Shown: positions 11,951-23,542, numbered from the stretch's first letter. The stretch is 64,000 bases of DNA from Venturia oleaginea (GCA_013176395.1 JABMLP010000015.1:1054001-1118000), one strand, 5' to 3'. Translations and numbers: made by a program. The notes: a model not told the origin generated them from the sequence alone.

Positions 11951-12251
11951 TGTGCCTTTCAGAGACAACGAGGACAAATGCAAGTCGAACTGACTTGTTT
12001 TCTGAGCGGCTAAGACAGCCGTACGTAGATCAGGACCGTGGGATTCACATTGGATCTTCATGCGATTTTACACAGTACTATTAATACTCCGTAGGATACG
12101 AATCGAACCCAGATAATGATACCACAGAATAGGAAGATTGATCTTAAGCGCCGTGATTGATCGACAGTACGAATCTGCTTGGCTGTCTTGGGCTCTTAAA
12201 AAACAAGCCAGTTCGACGTGCATTTTTGTCCTCGTTGTCTCTGAAAGCACA
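11951..12251. repeat. imperfect ~70-bp inverted repeat, 300 bp overall
   Basis: The left arm (11951-12020, with TTTCAGAGACAACGAGGACA) is the imperfect reverse complement of the right arm (12181-12251, with TGTCCTCGTTGTCTCTGAAA). The arms differ by a few substitutions and small indels around a ~160-bp unique centre without a reading frame. This is the shape of an old MITE or a foldback element; no clear target duplication. Confidence 0.8.
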
Positions 12252-13445
12252 ATATGCATAGCCGCATTTGGCAGCCTCGTCTTAGCCTACGGTGTGACGT
12301 CGCCTGATCCATCAGTTCTTTATCTCAAAGGACTAATAACTAGATCTAATGCAGCCCCTTGGAACACCTCATCAACAGCGATAAAACCCTGGTAATTATT
12401 GAAAAAGAAAATCTCGATATTCTTCCAGCACAATCACAGAAGCAGGATGACACTCCTCGGACAACAAACAATAGGACTAGGTACTGGATAGAAACGATAA
12501 GCAGGCTCTGATGCGGGATTTATCGAGGGGGTCGGGAAACCATCTGGGTAGTATAAAGTGCGAACAGAGACCCGACCAATGAGAATCGCTTCTTATACAC
12601 ATGTATTCTATTGAGATGGTGATGTTTTCGCGCATTCGAGGAAAGACGCAATCTTTCCCGAGAAATTTAGAGGGCATACCATATAGCCTGGTTGGTAAAG
12701 GTCAGCCTACAGGGGTCTGAGACCAGGCACTAGGGGTAACAACGTTATGCTGGCCTTCACGGGATGTTTTTCTCTCTTTCTCAAAATCGTAGCGGATCTG
12801 TCCCAAAAAAGATTTACAAAGAAAGCTCAAGAGTCTATCTCTAACGCCCTAGATGAAAAATTTAAAAAACCTCAGACAAAAATCTTGTCCACAACGTGTC
12901 TTGTCAATTTCCAGGAAACAGCTCGATAACCAGTCTATTGTAATAAGCACTCTCGAAGGCAAGTCGAATTCATCAATAAACTACCCCACCTCCAGCATGC
13001 CACCCTCCATCCTTCAGAATCCGACTCAAACTCTTTCCGAAGGCTTCTCTTCACATGATCGTCAGTTATTCTTCGTGATCTTGCACACAGGCTCTTGTAA
13101 CATACCAAATCCTACCAGCAGCAAACTAATGAACCGCGCTGGCTACAGAACTTATTGGCCCCTATGCAGTATCGTCGACAAAGTGCCCAGGTATCGTAGC
13201 ATGCACCTGTGGTTTCTGCACTGATGGATGAAATAAGAAGGGTGCTCAAAGCGAGAATAATGGTATTAGTATTGAAGTACATCGTCGGTTATGTTGTTCA
13301 AGAAACCACAAAGGATAGTTGTATTTGGAAGAACGAATTTCTGGTTGAGGAGTGAGATGGTGCCTTTGAGAAGAGAGATGGTGCCCTTGAGGAGAAGATG
13401 GCTTTTATAGCCGTAATTGAAATGTGGCCAAGTTCTAATCAATTC
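12252..13445. other. intergenic, no gene recognised
   Basis: AT-rich, no convincing reading frame. A short A-box-like string (TAGCCTGGTTGG near 12687) occurs without a B box, so no tRNA is called. Confidence 0.35.
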
Positions 13446-13446
13446 T

Positions 13447-13780
13447 TCTACTGTGGTACCAGCGGTTTTAAATGTCTATCGGGCCTATAATATGTTGACT
13501 GTCGCAAGGATTCACAGAGGTATTTTTGTTGTAAAGCGGATGCGAGGCAATGTGACGGCACGGCATATCCATACGAAGGCACAAGGCACTTCAGAACATG
13601 TCACCGAATTACACTTAGGATCTAAGGTAGAGAGGTAAGAATTTCGTAAGGAAACTCCGACTATGTAGGGAAAGTGCACGAGCCACGGCACGTGATTTAA
13701 TGGTCACGTGCCGTGCCGTCACAGGCAAGGTTGACAAGGTTGAGGCTGCTTGACATTTAAAGCCGCTGGTACCACAAATA
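13447..13780. repeat. degenerate TIR element interrupted by a MITE
   Basis: GTGGTACCAGCGGTTTTAAA at about 13452 is mirrored, with one change, by TTTAAAGCCGCTGGTACCAC at about 13756. The arms are about 25 bp. The TGTGACGG MITE at 13551-13723 sits between them, so this looks like an older element that served as the insertion target. Exact ends and TSD are not resolved. Confidence 0.55.
13551..13723. mobile_element. TGTGACGG-family MITE, copy 1
   Basis: 173 bp with terminal inverted repeats TGTGACGGCACGGCA / TGCCGTGCCGTCACA, flanked by a 5-bp duplication GGCAA (13546-13550 and 13724-13728). It has no coding capacity. A second copy lies at 52181-52350 in the opposite orientation with a different 5-bp duplication, which confirms the boundaries of both. 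The superfamily is not evident from the termini. Confidence 0.9.
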
Positions 13781-13828
13781 TAGTATCCCCGGTGCAAAAG
13801 CGATGGTGTTGATATGCTTTAACAGTAG

Positions 13829-13986
13829 CACAGTGCCCTGTTCTTAGAGTAATCCTTGCATCGTTCAAAGAAGTAACGGCTAGACTACAGAAAGTTTAGC
13901 GACTAGCAGTGGTTAAACTGTAGAAAGTTTAGCTACTGCTACTACTTCGAGCGATACAGGGACTATTACAAGAACAGGGCACTGTT
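13829..13986. repeat. short foldback/MITE-like element
   Basis: CAGTGCCCTGTTCTT near 13831 is mirrored by AAGAACAGGGCACTG near 13970. The ~160-bp interior contains a second inverted pair built on AGAAAGTTTAGC. No clean target duplication, so it is probably an old copy. Confidence 0.65.
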
Positions 13987-14330
13987 CGACTTAAGCCGGA
14001 ATATACGGTTGTACCGGCACGTGAGTAGCTTCGAGATCCTCTATTGGCCATCTCGTGTTTTATCTGTGTATTTATAAAGGTTGATACTACTCTATTACAG
14101 GGTAAAAGAAGGTTAATTCTAATCCCTACCTTGGCCTATGCGCTCAGGTCGTCTCCATACTGTATCTTCATGAATGGTATGTCACGGGGCGGGTTCGGGT
14201 ATCAGGAGGAAGGAGCAGCAGCAGGAACAAGTATCATTCAACAGGCTATAACGTATTCCACCACCGAGCTGGTCAACCCACCGAGCTGGTCAGTTTCTGC
14301 CAAGACGACCAACTCCCTCATTAACACGAT

Positions 14331-16016
14331 ATGTCTCAACAACAAAATGCGCAATTATATAACAGAGAAGGCAGAATTCAGCTTGCCCTTTCTGCCTATA
14401 ACACCCACCAATTCCGAAGCCTCCGGCGCGCTGCTGAAGCGTTTGATGTACCTCCTTCAACATTGACTAGCCGATACAACGGAATCACGTATCGCCTAGA
14501 TACTCGCAACGCCCAACACAAGCTCACTACGACTGAAGAGCAGACAATTGTCCAATACATCCTCCACCTCGATTCGCGAGGATTCGCGCCCCCGCTGTGT
14601 GAGGTGGCAGATATGGCGGATAAACTACTAGGTGTACGCGGTGGAGAGCCAGTAGGGAAAAACTGGGCTGAGAGGTTTATAACGCGCTCAGATGAGCTCA
14701 AGATGGCCTTCAATCGAGCTAAGGATAGGCAGAGGATACTACAGGAAGATCCAGAGATTATTGGCGCGTGGTTCAAGCTCGTTGCAGACACTAAGGCAAA
14801 GTACGGCATCCATGACGAGGATACGCACAACTTTGACGAGATTGGCTTCCAGATGGGCGTTATTGGGTCAATGAAGGTCGTCACAGCTTCTGAAAGACGT
14901 ACACGGCCTAATTTGATCCAGCCAGGCGATCGCGAGTGGGTTACAGTTATCCAGAGCATCTGCGCCGCTGGGTATGCGACCCCGCCATTCATTATCTACA
15001 AAGGACGCGTTCACATCTCTGCGTGGTATGAGGAGGCAGATATACCACGGAATTGGATGCTCTCGGTCTCTGAGAACGGCTGGACAAACAACGCGCTTGA
15101 TCTTGAGTGGTTGAAGCACTTTGACGCGTATACAAAGGCGCGTCAAGTGGGGGGGTATAGGCTGCTCATCTTGGACGGCCATGAGAGCCATCTCAACCAG
15201 GATTTCAAGGACTATTGCCTCGAACATAAGATCATAACGCTCTGTATGCCACCTCATTCATCGCATATCCTCCAGCCGCTTGATGTAGTCTGCTTCTCGC
15301 CGTTGAAGTGCAAGTACTCTCAACGAGTTCGAGACTTGGCACGCCGACGCGTCTACCATATCAACAAAGAAGGCTTCCTCCCAGCCTTCAAAGACGCGTT
15401 TTTCGACGTGTTTACAGAAGAGAACGGTCGAAAGGCTTTTGAGATGGTAGGGCTAGTCCCTATCAACGCGGAGGTGGTATTGGATCGCCTTGAAGTACGG
15501 CTACGTACCCCACCAGCACCCCCACCGCAGGAGACGCCGTGGCAGTCGAAGACTCCAAGCAATACTCTTGAATTTGGATCCCAATCCAAGCTCGTAAGCG
15601 AGTCCTTTACTCGGTCACCAGTTACTGCGCAGGCAGGCTTTTCCCAGCTTGTCAAGGGCGCTGAATTGATGCTACACCAAAACGCTCTACTTGTTGCGCG
15701 CAACCGCGAGCTTGAAGAGCAATTGGCAGTAATGACAAAGCGAAAATGGCGCAAAAGGAAGTGGATCCAGCAAGGTGGCACTATAGAGTATGGGACTGTA
15801 GCAGCGCAGGTAGCTGCCGAGGCGTCTGTCGCGCCTCAGGGATCAAAGAAGGCTCGTGGTAGTGGTGGTCAAGAAATAGCCCGACCAACTCAACGGCGCT
15901 GTAGGAACTGCGGCGCAACTGGGCATAATGCGCGAACTTGTAAAAGAGATATCGAGATATCATCTGAATCAGATAGCAGCACGACGGACTTAGAATCTAT
16001 TGTTAATAGCGATTAA
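14331..16016 (+). CDS. pogo/Fot1-like DDE transposase
   Basis: Uninterrupted 561-aa frame, 39 bp inside the left TIR. N-terminal HTH_psq-like region (about 20-60, with TLTSRYNG), a CENP-B-type second HTH (about 70-135, GKNWAERFITRSDELKMAF), then the DDE_1 catalytic core: first Asp in NFDEIGFQMG (about D169), second in LLILDGHESH (about D282), third in LQPLDVVCFSPLK (about D318). A CCHC zinc knuckle CRNCGATGHNARTC lies near residue 525, with an acidic Ser-rich tail. Both the catalytic triad and the DNA-binding region are present, so the protein looks functional although one TIR of its own element is disrupted. Confidence 0.95.
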   Translation: MSQQQNAQLYNREGRIQLALSAYNTHQFRSLRRAAEAFDVPPSTLTSRYNGITYRLDTRNAQHKLTTTEEQTIVQYILHLDSRGFAPPLCEVADMADKLLGVRGGEPVGKNWAERFITRSDELKMAFNRAKDRQRILQEDPEIIGAWFKLVADTKAKYGIHDEDTHNFDEIGFQMGVIGSMKVVTASERRTRPNLIQPGDREWVTVIQSICAAGYATPPFIIYKGRVHISAWYEEADIPRNWMLSVSENGWTNNALDLEWLKHFDAYTKARQVGGYRLLILDGHESHLNQDFKDYCLEHKIITLCMPPHSSHILQPLDVVCFSPLKCKYSQRVRDLARRRVYHINKEGFLPAFKDAFFDVFTEENGRKAFEMVGLVPINAEVVLDRLEVRLRTPPAPPPQETPWQSKTPSNTLEFGSQSKLVSESFTRSPVTAQAGFSQLVKGAELMLHQNALLVARNRELEEQLAVMTKRKWRKRKWIQQGGTIEYGTVAAQVAAEASVAPQGSKKARGSGGQEIARPTQRRCRNCGATGHNARTCKRDIEISSESDSSTTDLESIVNSD

Positions 16017-16101
16017 ATTGAAGAGTCGTAACATGAGTTGGTCGTGCCAAGCCTTTTTGACCAGCTCGGTGGGTTGACCAGCTCGGTGGTGGAACACGTT
16101 A

Positions 16102-16930
16102 TACGAACTGGCAGGCAAACCAATAGGCAGGTTTGACGACAGGACGTAGCTCAAAGAGCTACTAATTGGTTGAAGCCACGTAGGCTTTAAAACGTTTCCT
16201 CGGCAGAACTCCGGTTCTGCCTTGATCACGTGCCGTGGGGCCACCCCAACGGCGGGAAGGACTTGTCCGCGGTCGTACCGTGACATGGTAGTTGTTTCTT
16301 ATTGGCCTATTACGAGTCTACTCCCCTAATCTCTCTGCACTTATAGTTTAGTGTTATGGGCATGGCCCATGGTTGGTATAGGCTAAGAGCCTAAGCCTGA
16401 TTGAGCCTAGTATAGAGAAAGAACCTCATTGAGGTTCTCTGTTTGTAGATACCTTCACTCCTTAACTGAATCTAAACAATCTTTGGCTACGAGTATGCTG
16501 CGTCTTTCCAGCTACCGTCCCGTAATATTTAGAAGGTTTTGGTTATAATCGTACGTCGGGAAGGAGAAATTGGGGTAGGTGGAAGGATTCTGTCGATCGC
16601 TGAGAAATTAACCTTCTTTGGGCCTACAACTGTAGTATTCCTACACACCCCCACTATTTACCCTACACCCCCCCTTGAAGTCATCATCCTAAGACCTGTT
16701 TCGGTGTAAGAATTTCATATTCGATTGAGTATCAGACTCTCCTAGGTGTCACGGTACGACCGCGGACAAGTCCTTCCCGCCGTTGGGGTGGCCCCACGGC
16801 ACGTGATCAAGGCAGAACCGGAGTTCTGCCGAGGAAAGCTTTTAAAGCCTGCGTGGCTTCAACCAATTAGTAGCTCTTTGAGCTACGTCCTGTCGTCAAA
16901 CCTGCCTGTTGGTTTGCCTGCCAGTTCGTA
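16102..16930. mobile_element. non-autonomous TIR element inserted in the pogo right TIR
   Basis: 829 bp with long inverted arms (16102-16285 and 16747-16930, about 184 bp, few mismatches) and outer ends TACGAACTGG / CCAGTTCGTA. Deleting it with one TA restores CGTTATAGCC, exactly what the intact left TIR of the host pogo element predicts, so boundaries and TA duplication are well supported. No transposase. Oddly, the inner ends of the arms carry TGTCACGGTACGACCG, which looks like an outer transposon terminus facing inwards. Confidence 0.85.
16352..16527 (+). mobile_element. solo LTR of the Ty3 element family A
   Basis: 176 bp from TGTTATGGGCATGGCC to CCGTCCCGTAATA, flanked by the 5-bp duplication TTTAG (16347-16351 and 16528-16532). 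It differs at one observed base from the two LTRs of the complete element at 44057-49634. It lies inside the TIR element at 16102-16930 and is the innermost, youngest layer of this nest. Confidence 0.93.
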
Positions 16931-17002
16931 TATAGCCTGATGAATGATAACTGTTCCTGCTGCTGCTCCTTCCTCCTGATACCCGAACCCGCCCCGTGAC
17001 AC

Positions 17003-18108
17003 TAGGATTGTGCGGAAGAAACCTCGATAAAGATTTTAAAAAGGGCTTAGAAATCAAAGATTCAGGTCGAGAATCTTGGTGTAGATTTTCGGTATTTCGA
17101 GCTTGGGCGAAAAATGTCCTTAAATCTGACTGAACGCTAAGGTTAGGGGAGGGGATTGTAGGGTAAAAATTAGGGGGGTGTAGATTTAATGTCAACATTA
17201 ATAAATGTTCGAATGATTCTGACAGCATGCGAGAGCAAAGTATTTGTGGTTTTCAAAGATATCAATATTATACACTGAGATAAGAATCAGTCCAACCGAC
17301 TCAATAGTCCAGAATCTAAAACACGCCTACTTAACGAAGCATTGTAACCAATGGCAAAGAAAACCAGCCCGCATCAGTAAGCAAACTCAAAGTCAGTTGA
17401 ACAGAGCACCACCGACGATATTGCCTCACATCATTGAAAGACCAATTTCATACCTCTCAAAAGAATGATGATGCTACCAACGGATAACCTGAAAGGCAAA
17501 CTAGTGTTCTTAAACCCTCAAATTGAATAGATATCAACATAGTTTTCGTACATTTGTTCACCCACAATGTGAACCCCAAAACCAGTACCGTCTAACCATC
17601 AGTTCGGACATCATCAGGATAAGAGAAAGTGGCTGACCTGTTAAGCATCCACCGCTCACGTGGATCAATGAATTTAAATGTCTCATACCCTCAAGGGAGC
17701 TAAGATTGGCCTTCAACAACCCAGAAACCAAGTAACAGGATATATAGAAATTCACACGAAAATCAGTTGAAAGCATAATCATAGAAAATGAATTTGGAAG
17801 CAGGATATACGCCGTATTGTACAGAACAATCCCAACTACTGGCTATTTTGAATATTTCCCTACCCACGCAGACAATTCAAGAGTCAAGAAAAACGATACC
17901 ACCAGTTCATCAAAACATCTACCAATTACACATATGTTCAGAGGGCCCCCTCGCATTGTGCAAGCAAGCACAACTAAGATATTAGAACGTCGGGACATGC
18001 AGGAGGAGATGTTCCTGCCTGCGTAGCGACTAAACGCCGTGACCCGACATACGGTCTGGGGTAAAGCACCTGACCCGATTTCAAGCGCGATATTAACTCC
18101 TCTTACAT
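17003..18108. other. intergenic, no gene recognised
   Basis: AT-rich sequence between the transposon nest and the 3' end of clathrin heavy chain. Short frames on both strands lack recognisable domains. Poly-C/G tracts near 17150-17180 echo a CCCCC-rich stretch at 16640-16680. Confidence 0.35.
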
Positions 18109-21100
18109 CTAGAACGCACGGAATCCTGTGGCCTGGGGCGCGAAACCATTTGCGTATGGCGCAGGCGACGGGGCATTGCTGATTGGGCCTTGCGTCAACA
18201 TCAACCTTGAGCCACCAAGGATTGGTGTGTTGTCTTCATCCTTTTGATGCGATGCCTCCCTGGCCTTGCGCTCCTCGTTGTCTTTCTTGAGCAATTCAAT
18301 TGTTGCGGTCTGCTGCGCGAGCATATTGATCATATAAGGCTGTACGGTCATTAGCAAAGTTGCATTGCAGACGAGGGAAATGAACTTACCATTGTGAAGT
18401 CGTGGAGTCCATTACGCCATGAGAGCTCCAAAATTACATCAGGTCTGATCAAATCGTAGCAAGAGTACATCATGCCAACGTAGCATTCGCGGCTACCAAT
18501 GTCGACGAACTAAATGACCAATCAGTGGAGACTTCAATGAGTGATGCAGGTGTAGACTTACATATCGCAATAGCTCTTCGACGATTTCGGACTTACCAGA
18601 GGTGGCAGCAGTCTCAATAGCGTCCTTGTAGAGCTTATCTTGTTTGGAGAGTTCGATGGATTTCTGCCATCTCTTGTTCTTGCGCCAGATGCTGGCCGCG
18701 ATTTGACGGAAGAAAACAAGATCATGTCGCTCGAGACGCTGAGCAAGTTCAGGAGCGTCATAGTTGTCGTATGTTGTGACAGAGTCGCGGAGCACCTTGT
18801 AATCTTCCTCTTCAATCAATAAGTCGTGAATGGCAGCATTGACGATACGCTTGTTCTGGTGCTGAACGGCCATCAAGAATGGCTTGATTAGAGGAGTATC
18901 GTCGGACTTCTGGAAGATGGTGACAACTCGGTTGACATCGATGCGTTGTGTGAGAGCTTGTAATAGATCGGTCAAGAGCATTGGGTGCTCCGCTCGGTAG
19001 AATGTCAAGGCCCGGTAGTACATCTCTAAGTTGGCAACCTTGACAAGAATGTCCTTGAAAGACTCGTGGACCCAAGCATCGGCAGCGCGCTCCATCATGG
19101 CGAGAGCGGCGTTGTCCCACTCATCGTAATGAGTGTAGCAGAAGATCAACTCAGGCCACAAGTGAGCCTCTTGACAAGCGTTGATCATCTTTGGCAAATT
19201 GCTGCGCTGGTAGAACATGCTCAAGTGCTCCATAGCACGCTCGGGATGATACTTGGTGAGCGCGATACCTAGTTCGGTGAACATGCCCATGTGAACGCGC
19301 TCAAGACTGAGACCAGCTTCGAGCAGAGCGATCAGCTCATCAAAGTAGCCATTCCATTCGTACGCTTGTACGAGTGCTGCAAGTTCTTCAGCATGCACGA
19401 CCAGATTGAGACCTGCGATCTGAGCAAGACGGAATTCTTTCTTGGTGATACACGCTTCGTGAACCTGCTTCCAAACCTTTGTGGAGTTGGCTTTCCTGGC
19501 AGCCTCGACAGCGGCTTGATATTGATTGAGATGGACCAAAGTAGTGGCGAGCTTAGCCCAGTTGGAGATGCTGGTGTAGAAGATCTTGGCAGCTTCATGG
19601 AGGCCTTCTTCGTAAGCTTTGTCACCAGAAACTTCAGCGTCAGCGACGTTTGTAGTGCGTAGGAAGTCTTCCAACTCGGCTAGTTGATCTAATCGAGCGA
19701 AGCAGAAAGCAAGTGCAGTATCCACAGCAGGCTCTCGAAGAGTCTTGCGGGCCATGCGTAGATACTTGATGAGCTCCTCATCTTTACCAGCGCTTGTGGC
19801 GATCTCGATGACCTCACCAAAGTTGGAGGGATCCTGTGCACGGATATATGACTCGAGGGAGTCGGTCACACGAAGACCGTCGAGCTGAGCCTTTGCAACC
19901 TTGCTCCACACCTCAGGCGTGTCAATTTTGTCTGCGTAATCCTGCGCGCGGTCAATGCTGACAATGTGGTCTGTCAGGACCTGAACGGCATTGACGTGGT
20001 CATTGGCTTTCTTGTAGAGCTCGAAGGCTTCGTCATACATCCCAAGGCCAATGATCTGTTCGACAATATCGTCAATGGAGTAATGGTCCAGTTGCTGGAT
20101 GTAGTTCGAAACACGGCCCTTGTCAGACTTGGCGGCAGTCAGGATGAGAAGATTCTGAAGAGTTGAATTGTCGCTGAATGAGGAAGGCTCCAAGATGATC
20201 TTTTCGAGCATCTCGATCAATTCCGCAGGCATGTCAGCCTCGATGAAGGCGCGGACAGCCAGACTGACAGCCTCAGGATTCTGCGATTCTGGAACCGCAG
20301 TAGCGACAACTGCATCGACTAAAGACCGTCGGTACATGTTGGACTCGTTGAGAACGAAGGTCCAAATCTCAGGGTCAGCACGTTCCAACAAGTAGCGAGC
20401 TTGCGCCTTGAACATTGCATTCTCGTTGGTGATGGTGATAAGTTCCAGGTCGTTATGTCCCTTTTGGTAACAAATGAACGCCAAGCTTGGGTCTCTCTTT
20501 TCGCAGTATTTACCGACAACGAGAGTATCGTACTGATCATTGTCCTGAAGGAACTTCTCAGGATTGTTGTTTGAGTCAATGTAGATCTTTGCCAAAGCAT
20601 TGAAGACGGCTTGCTGCTGGCTTCCAGCAGCCAGTGTGGCCTCGAGGAAAGGCAACAGGAGCTTAAGTCGGTTACGAGTCTCGACCTCGGAAACCAACTC
20701 GTCAATTGGTACGGAAGCTGGATTGACTGAGCTGAGAAGGCCCTTGATGATCTGTTCATCACAGTCAACATCCAAAAGTCCACCGATGACGGCCGGTGTT
20801 CTCGAAGGGTTTATGCGCTGCACATAGACCTCGATGGACTTGAACTGTTGATTCTTGTAGAGATACAAAACGAGATCATGGACAAAGTTGAAGCGGTCGC
20901 AAATGATGATGAGTGGGAGCTGCTCGGTCAATTTAGCCTCCTTCAAGAAGTTCTTGACCTTTTCACCGTCAATAAACTGTGACTCCCGGCAAACTCGCTC
21001 CACCTCGTTCACTTGGTTCATGAGTGTTGCAGCTTCAATATACTTGAAGGTGACGTCCTTGTCTTCTGCTACATTGACAATGCTTCCAAGGTAGTAATAC

Positions 21101-23542
21101 AATCCTTCGGCGGTGCGATATTTCTCGAGCAGTGCGATGATCCTCATGGGTCCAAGTAGATCACTGTACTTTTGACTGATGCGAATAACTGATTGAAGAT
21201 TCTGTCGAATATTCGACTTCAACATTTCATCCAAGCAGTCGAAAGAAAGGTCGATCGTGAGTTGCCCAAAGTAGTTGATGAGCCACTCTTCTGGCAATTT
21301 GTCGGTCTGAATGATGATGCGCTTAATAGCCGTTGGGTCGTCGTTGTGTTCGAGTGCACGTGTCAGTAGACCGGCATTCTCACAGAGAGATGCAATTCTA
21401 GCCTTGTCGTAGTGGTGGAACATTTCGTTGCCCAGGATAGCGTCTGCGACTTGAGGAGCATTCAAAAGATTCATTTCCAGCAACTTCGTTTGGAGATTGG
21501 CCTGTTCTGGAAGGTCGCCGGACAACACATCCAACAGAAATGCAGTAGCTTGCTGGACCATCCCTTGAGATTGGAAGATGTCTACGACGCGATCGAGATC
21601 AACTAACGGGCCACTCTCATTCTTTGCAAGAGCAGTGGCGAATTCGGTACCCTTGTCAGGGTTCACTCTAACTATGTGCTGGAGTAACACAGTGAAGTCT
21701 GGTTGGTATCCAGATTGTTGAGTGTATGGCAAGATCTGGTCAAATTGTCCAAGCTCAGCCAACGCTGCAACAACCTTCCCTGACACTTGTGCGCGAGTGT
21801 AGATGGTGAGTGCCAAATTGAGATCCTGAGATCGTACAATGTCACCGAGCTCTTCGGAGCATTCGAGCTTGTTCTCAGTCAACCACTTCTCAAGCAAGTG
21901 CTTTCGGTTTTGAGCCAAAACAGGTCGGACAAGCTCAAGAGTTTCGTATTTATTGAGGGAGCCCTTGTCCAAAAGCAGGCCAAAGTATTGCAAGATGATC
22001 GAGAGTTGACCGGGCTGTGCTGGGATAGACTTGAAACGCTCGATGGTCTGCGGTGTCCGTAGAAATCCCTTGGGGGAGTTGGCTGCAGTCTTTGCCGCAT
22101 CAACATAGTTTCCAGAGTTCAACAGGCCTTCGAATCGCTGTTGGTACAAGCTGTCCGCCCCTGGAAGTCCTGCTCTTGATGCAAGTTTGTATGCGAGTTC
22201 TCCGTTGGCTGGGTTTTGAAGGAGGTATGGAATAATTGAGTTCTCGTCCACCGAGACCGAGAGGACTTGACCCTTTCGGTTGACCCCGACAATGCCCTGA
22301 GATTGCGCGTCGGGAGCAGTAACGAAGATCGTCTCGCTCGAGATGCGGTTCATGAAGATGCATGTTCCAGTCTCAAGATCGTATAGATGAATGAATCCGT
22401 ACTTGGTGACCAGATAGATGATCTTGTATTTCTGCGAGACCTGCATCGCGACGGGGAAATCGTTTGTCGCCTCGGGTGGAAAATAGACGTCCACGTTCTT
22501 TTTTGCGAAGGCAGGTTGTCCAGAGTTGTGATCAACTTCTACGACATGCAACTTTGCGCCTGTGGCTGTGCGGACTGCGAACGTGAATAGTTTGGTCTCT
22601 GCAGCAGCGCTTTCGAGGCGGATTGTTCCGAATGCAGCAGCGTGTCCCTCGATCGCTTGACTGATTCCGCGAGCCTTCGAGTATAGTTGCATGGCACCAA
22701 CAACGCGTCCTTGCTGCTGAGAGATACCGACAACGACCATCCAGTTCTCGTCATCACTCACCCGGTAATTGATTATTTGGCAGCCCTGTAATGCAATGTC
22801 AGGAGTGTTCTCAAGTTTGGTGTACGTGTACAGTCAACTTACGGCGAGGTTAGCATTCCTGTCAAACATCTTCTGTGGTTGGGTGGCAGCGGGATCGAAG
22901 ATATTCCAGTGGTACACGGATGTGTCTGTAACCAAACCCAAGGTCGTGTCGTTGAAGAACTTCCAGAACACAACATCCTCGCTCATTGTGGTCGACTTCA
23001 GCTTGGCTTTCGCTCCGAGATCAAAGATCTGAAGTGTCCTCTGCTGTGCCTTGAGTGCGATGATCTGTTTGCTGAAGTGCATGATGGCACTGTCAGCCTT
23101 GATTGGTCTTCGAATGACATTATTGTTGTTCTTCAGATCAACGATGATCACTTCCGATGCTCCTGTGGCCTCCGAAGTTTGGCGAATGCAAATGTAGTGA
23201 TCCGATTCTAATGTGCAGGAATTGAAGCCTATCGAGGCAGGCTAAAGGGACAGGTCAGCAATTTGGCCAATGTGGACGCCTAGCCATCGCATAGCCCCCG
23301 AGTGACCTCCAGTCTTTGCGAATTGTCGGGAACCGAAGGCTCAGTAGGAAAGATAGAGTAGGCAGGAGTGCGATTCGGAGGTCTGTTGAAGGTTGGCTAT
23401 AGGCGGAAGTGAAGTAACGTACTAGGATCTCATAGCTGGACAACTATTGCGCAAAAGTCAGTACATTGCCACTTTGATGCATTCATTCCTGTCAAATTAC
23501 CTGCAAGAGTTCAGTGAACTTAATGGGAAGCTGCGGAGCCAT
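18109..23542 (-). CDS. CHC1: clathrin heavy chain
   Basis: Six exons in transcript order: 23542-23501, 23443-23423 (21 nt), 23241-22843, 22785-18562, 18509-18390, 18339-18109; 1678 aa, full family length. It forms the triskelion leg of clathrin coats at the trans-Golgi, endosomes and plasma membrane. It starts MAPQLPIKFTELLQ; N-terminal beta-propeller to about residue 330 (ESDHYICIRQTSEA, SVYHWNIFDP), then the linker and seven CHCR helical repeats (about 540-1570), ending with LHDFTMPYMINMLAQQTATI and a Pro/Gly-rich tail TGFRAF. The 21-nt exon adds LSSYEIL between FTELLQ and PASIGF, aligning gap-free with the LTSxGIxxxSIGF segment of other fungal clathrins. Confidence 0.97.

Larger units (their letters stand above)
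14180..17002 (+). mobile_element. Fot1/pogo-type DNA transposon, nested insertions in right TIR
   Basis: The left TIR (14180-14292, starts TGTCACGGGGCGGG) matches the reverse complement of the right end (ends CCCGCCCCGTGACAC at 17002) over about 113 bp, with TA on both outer sides (14178-14179 and 17003-17004). The right TIR is split: 16059-16101 and 16931-17002, with another element between. Removing that insertion leaves about 1.99 kb, a normal Fot1-class length. The single gene is the transposase at 14331-16016. Direct repeats of CACCGAGCTGGTCA lie at the inner edge of both TIRs, possible transposase-binding subterminal repeats. Confidence 0.92.

Noticed and set aside
12080..12130. Possible tRNA T-arm (GGGTTCGATTCG on the minus strand)
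   Set aside because: The flanking bases do not pair into a 5-bp T stem and no acceptor stem is found.
12680..12740. Possible tRNA because of an A-box-like TAGCCTGGTTGG
   Set aside because: No B box and no cloverleaf can be formed.
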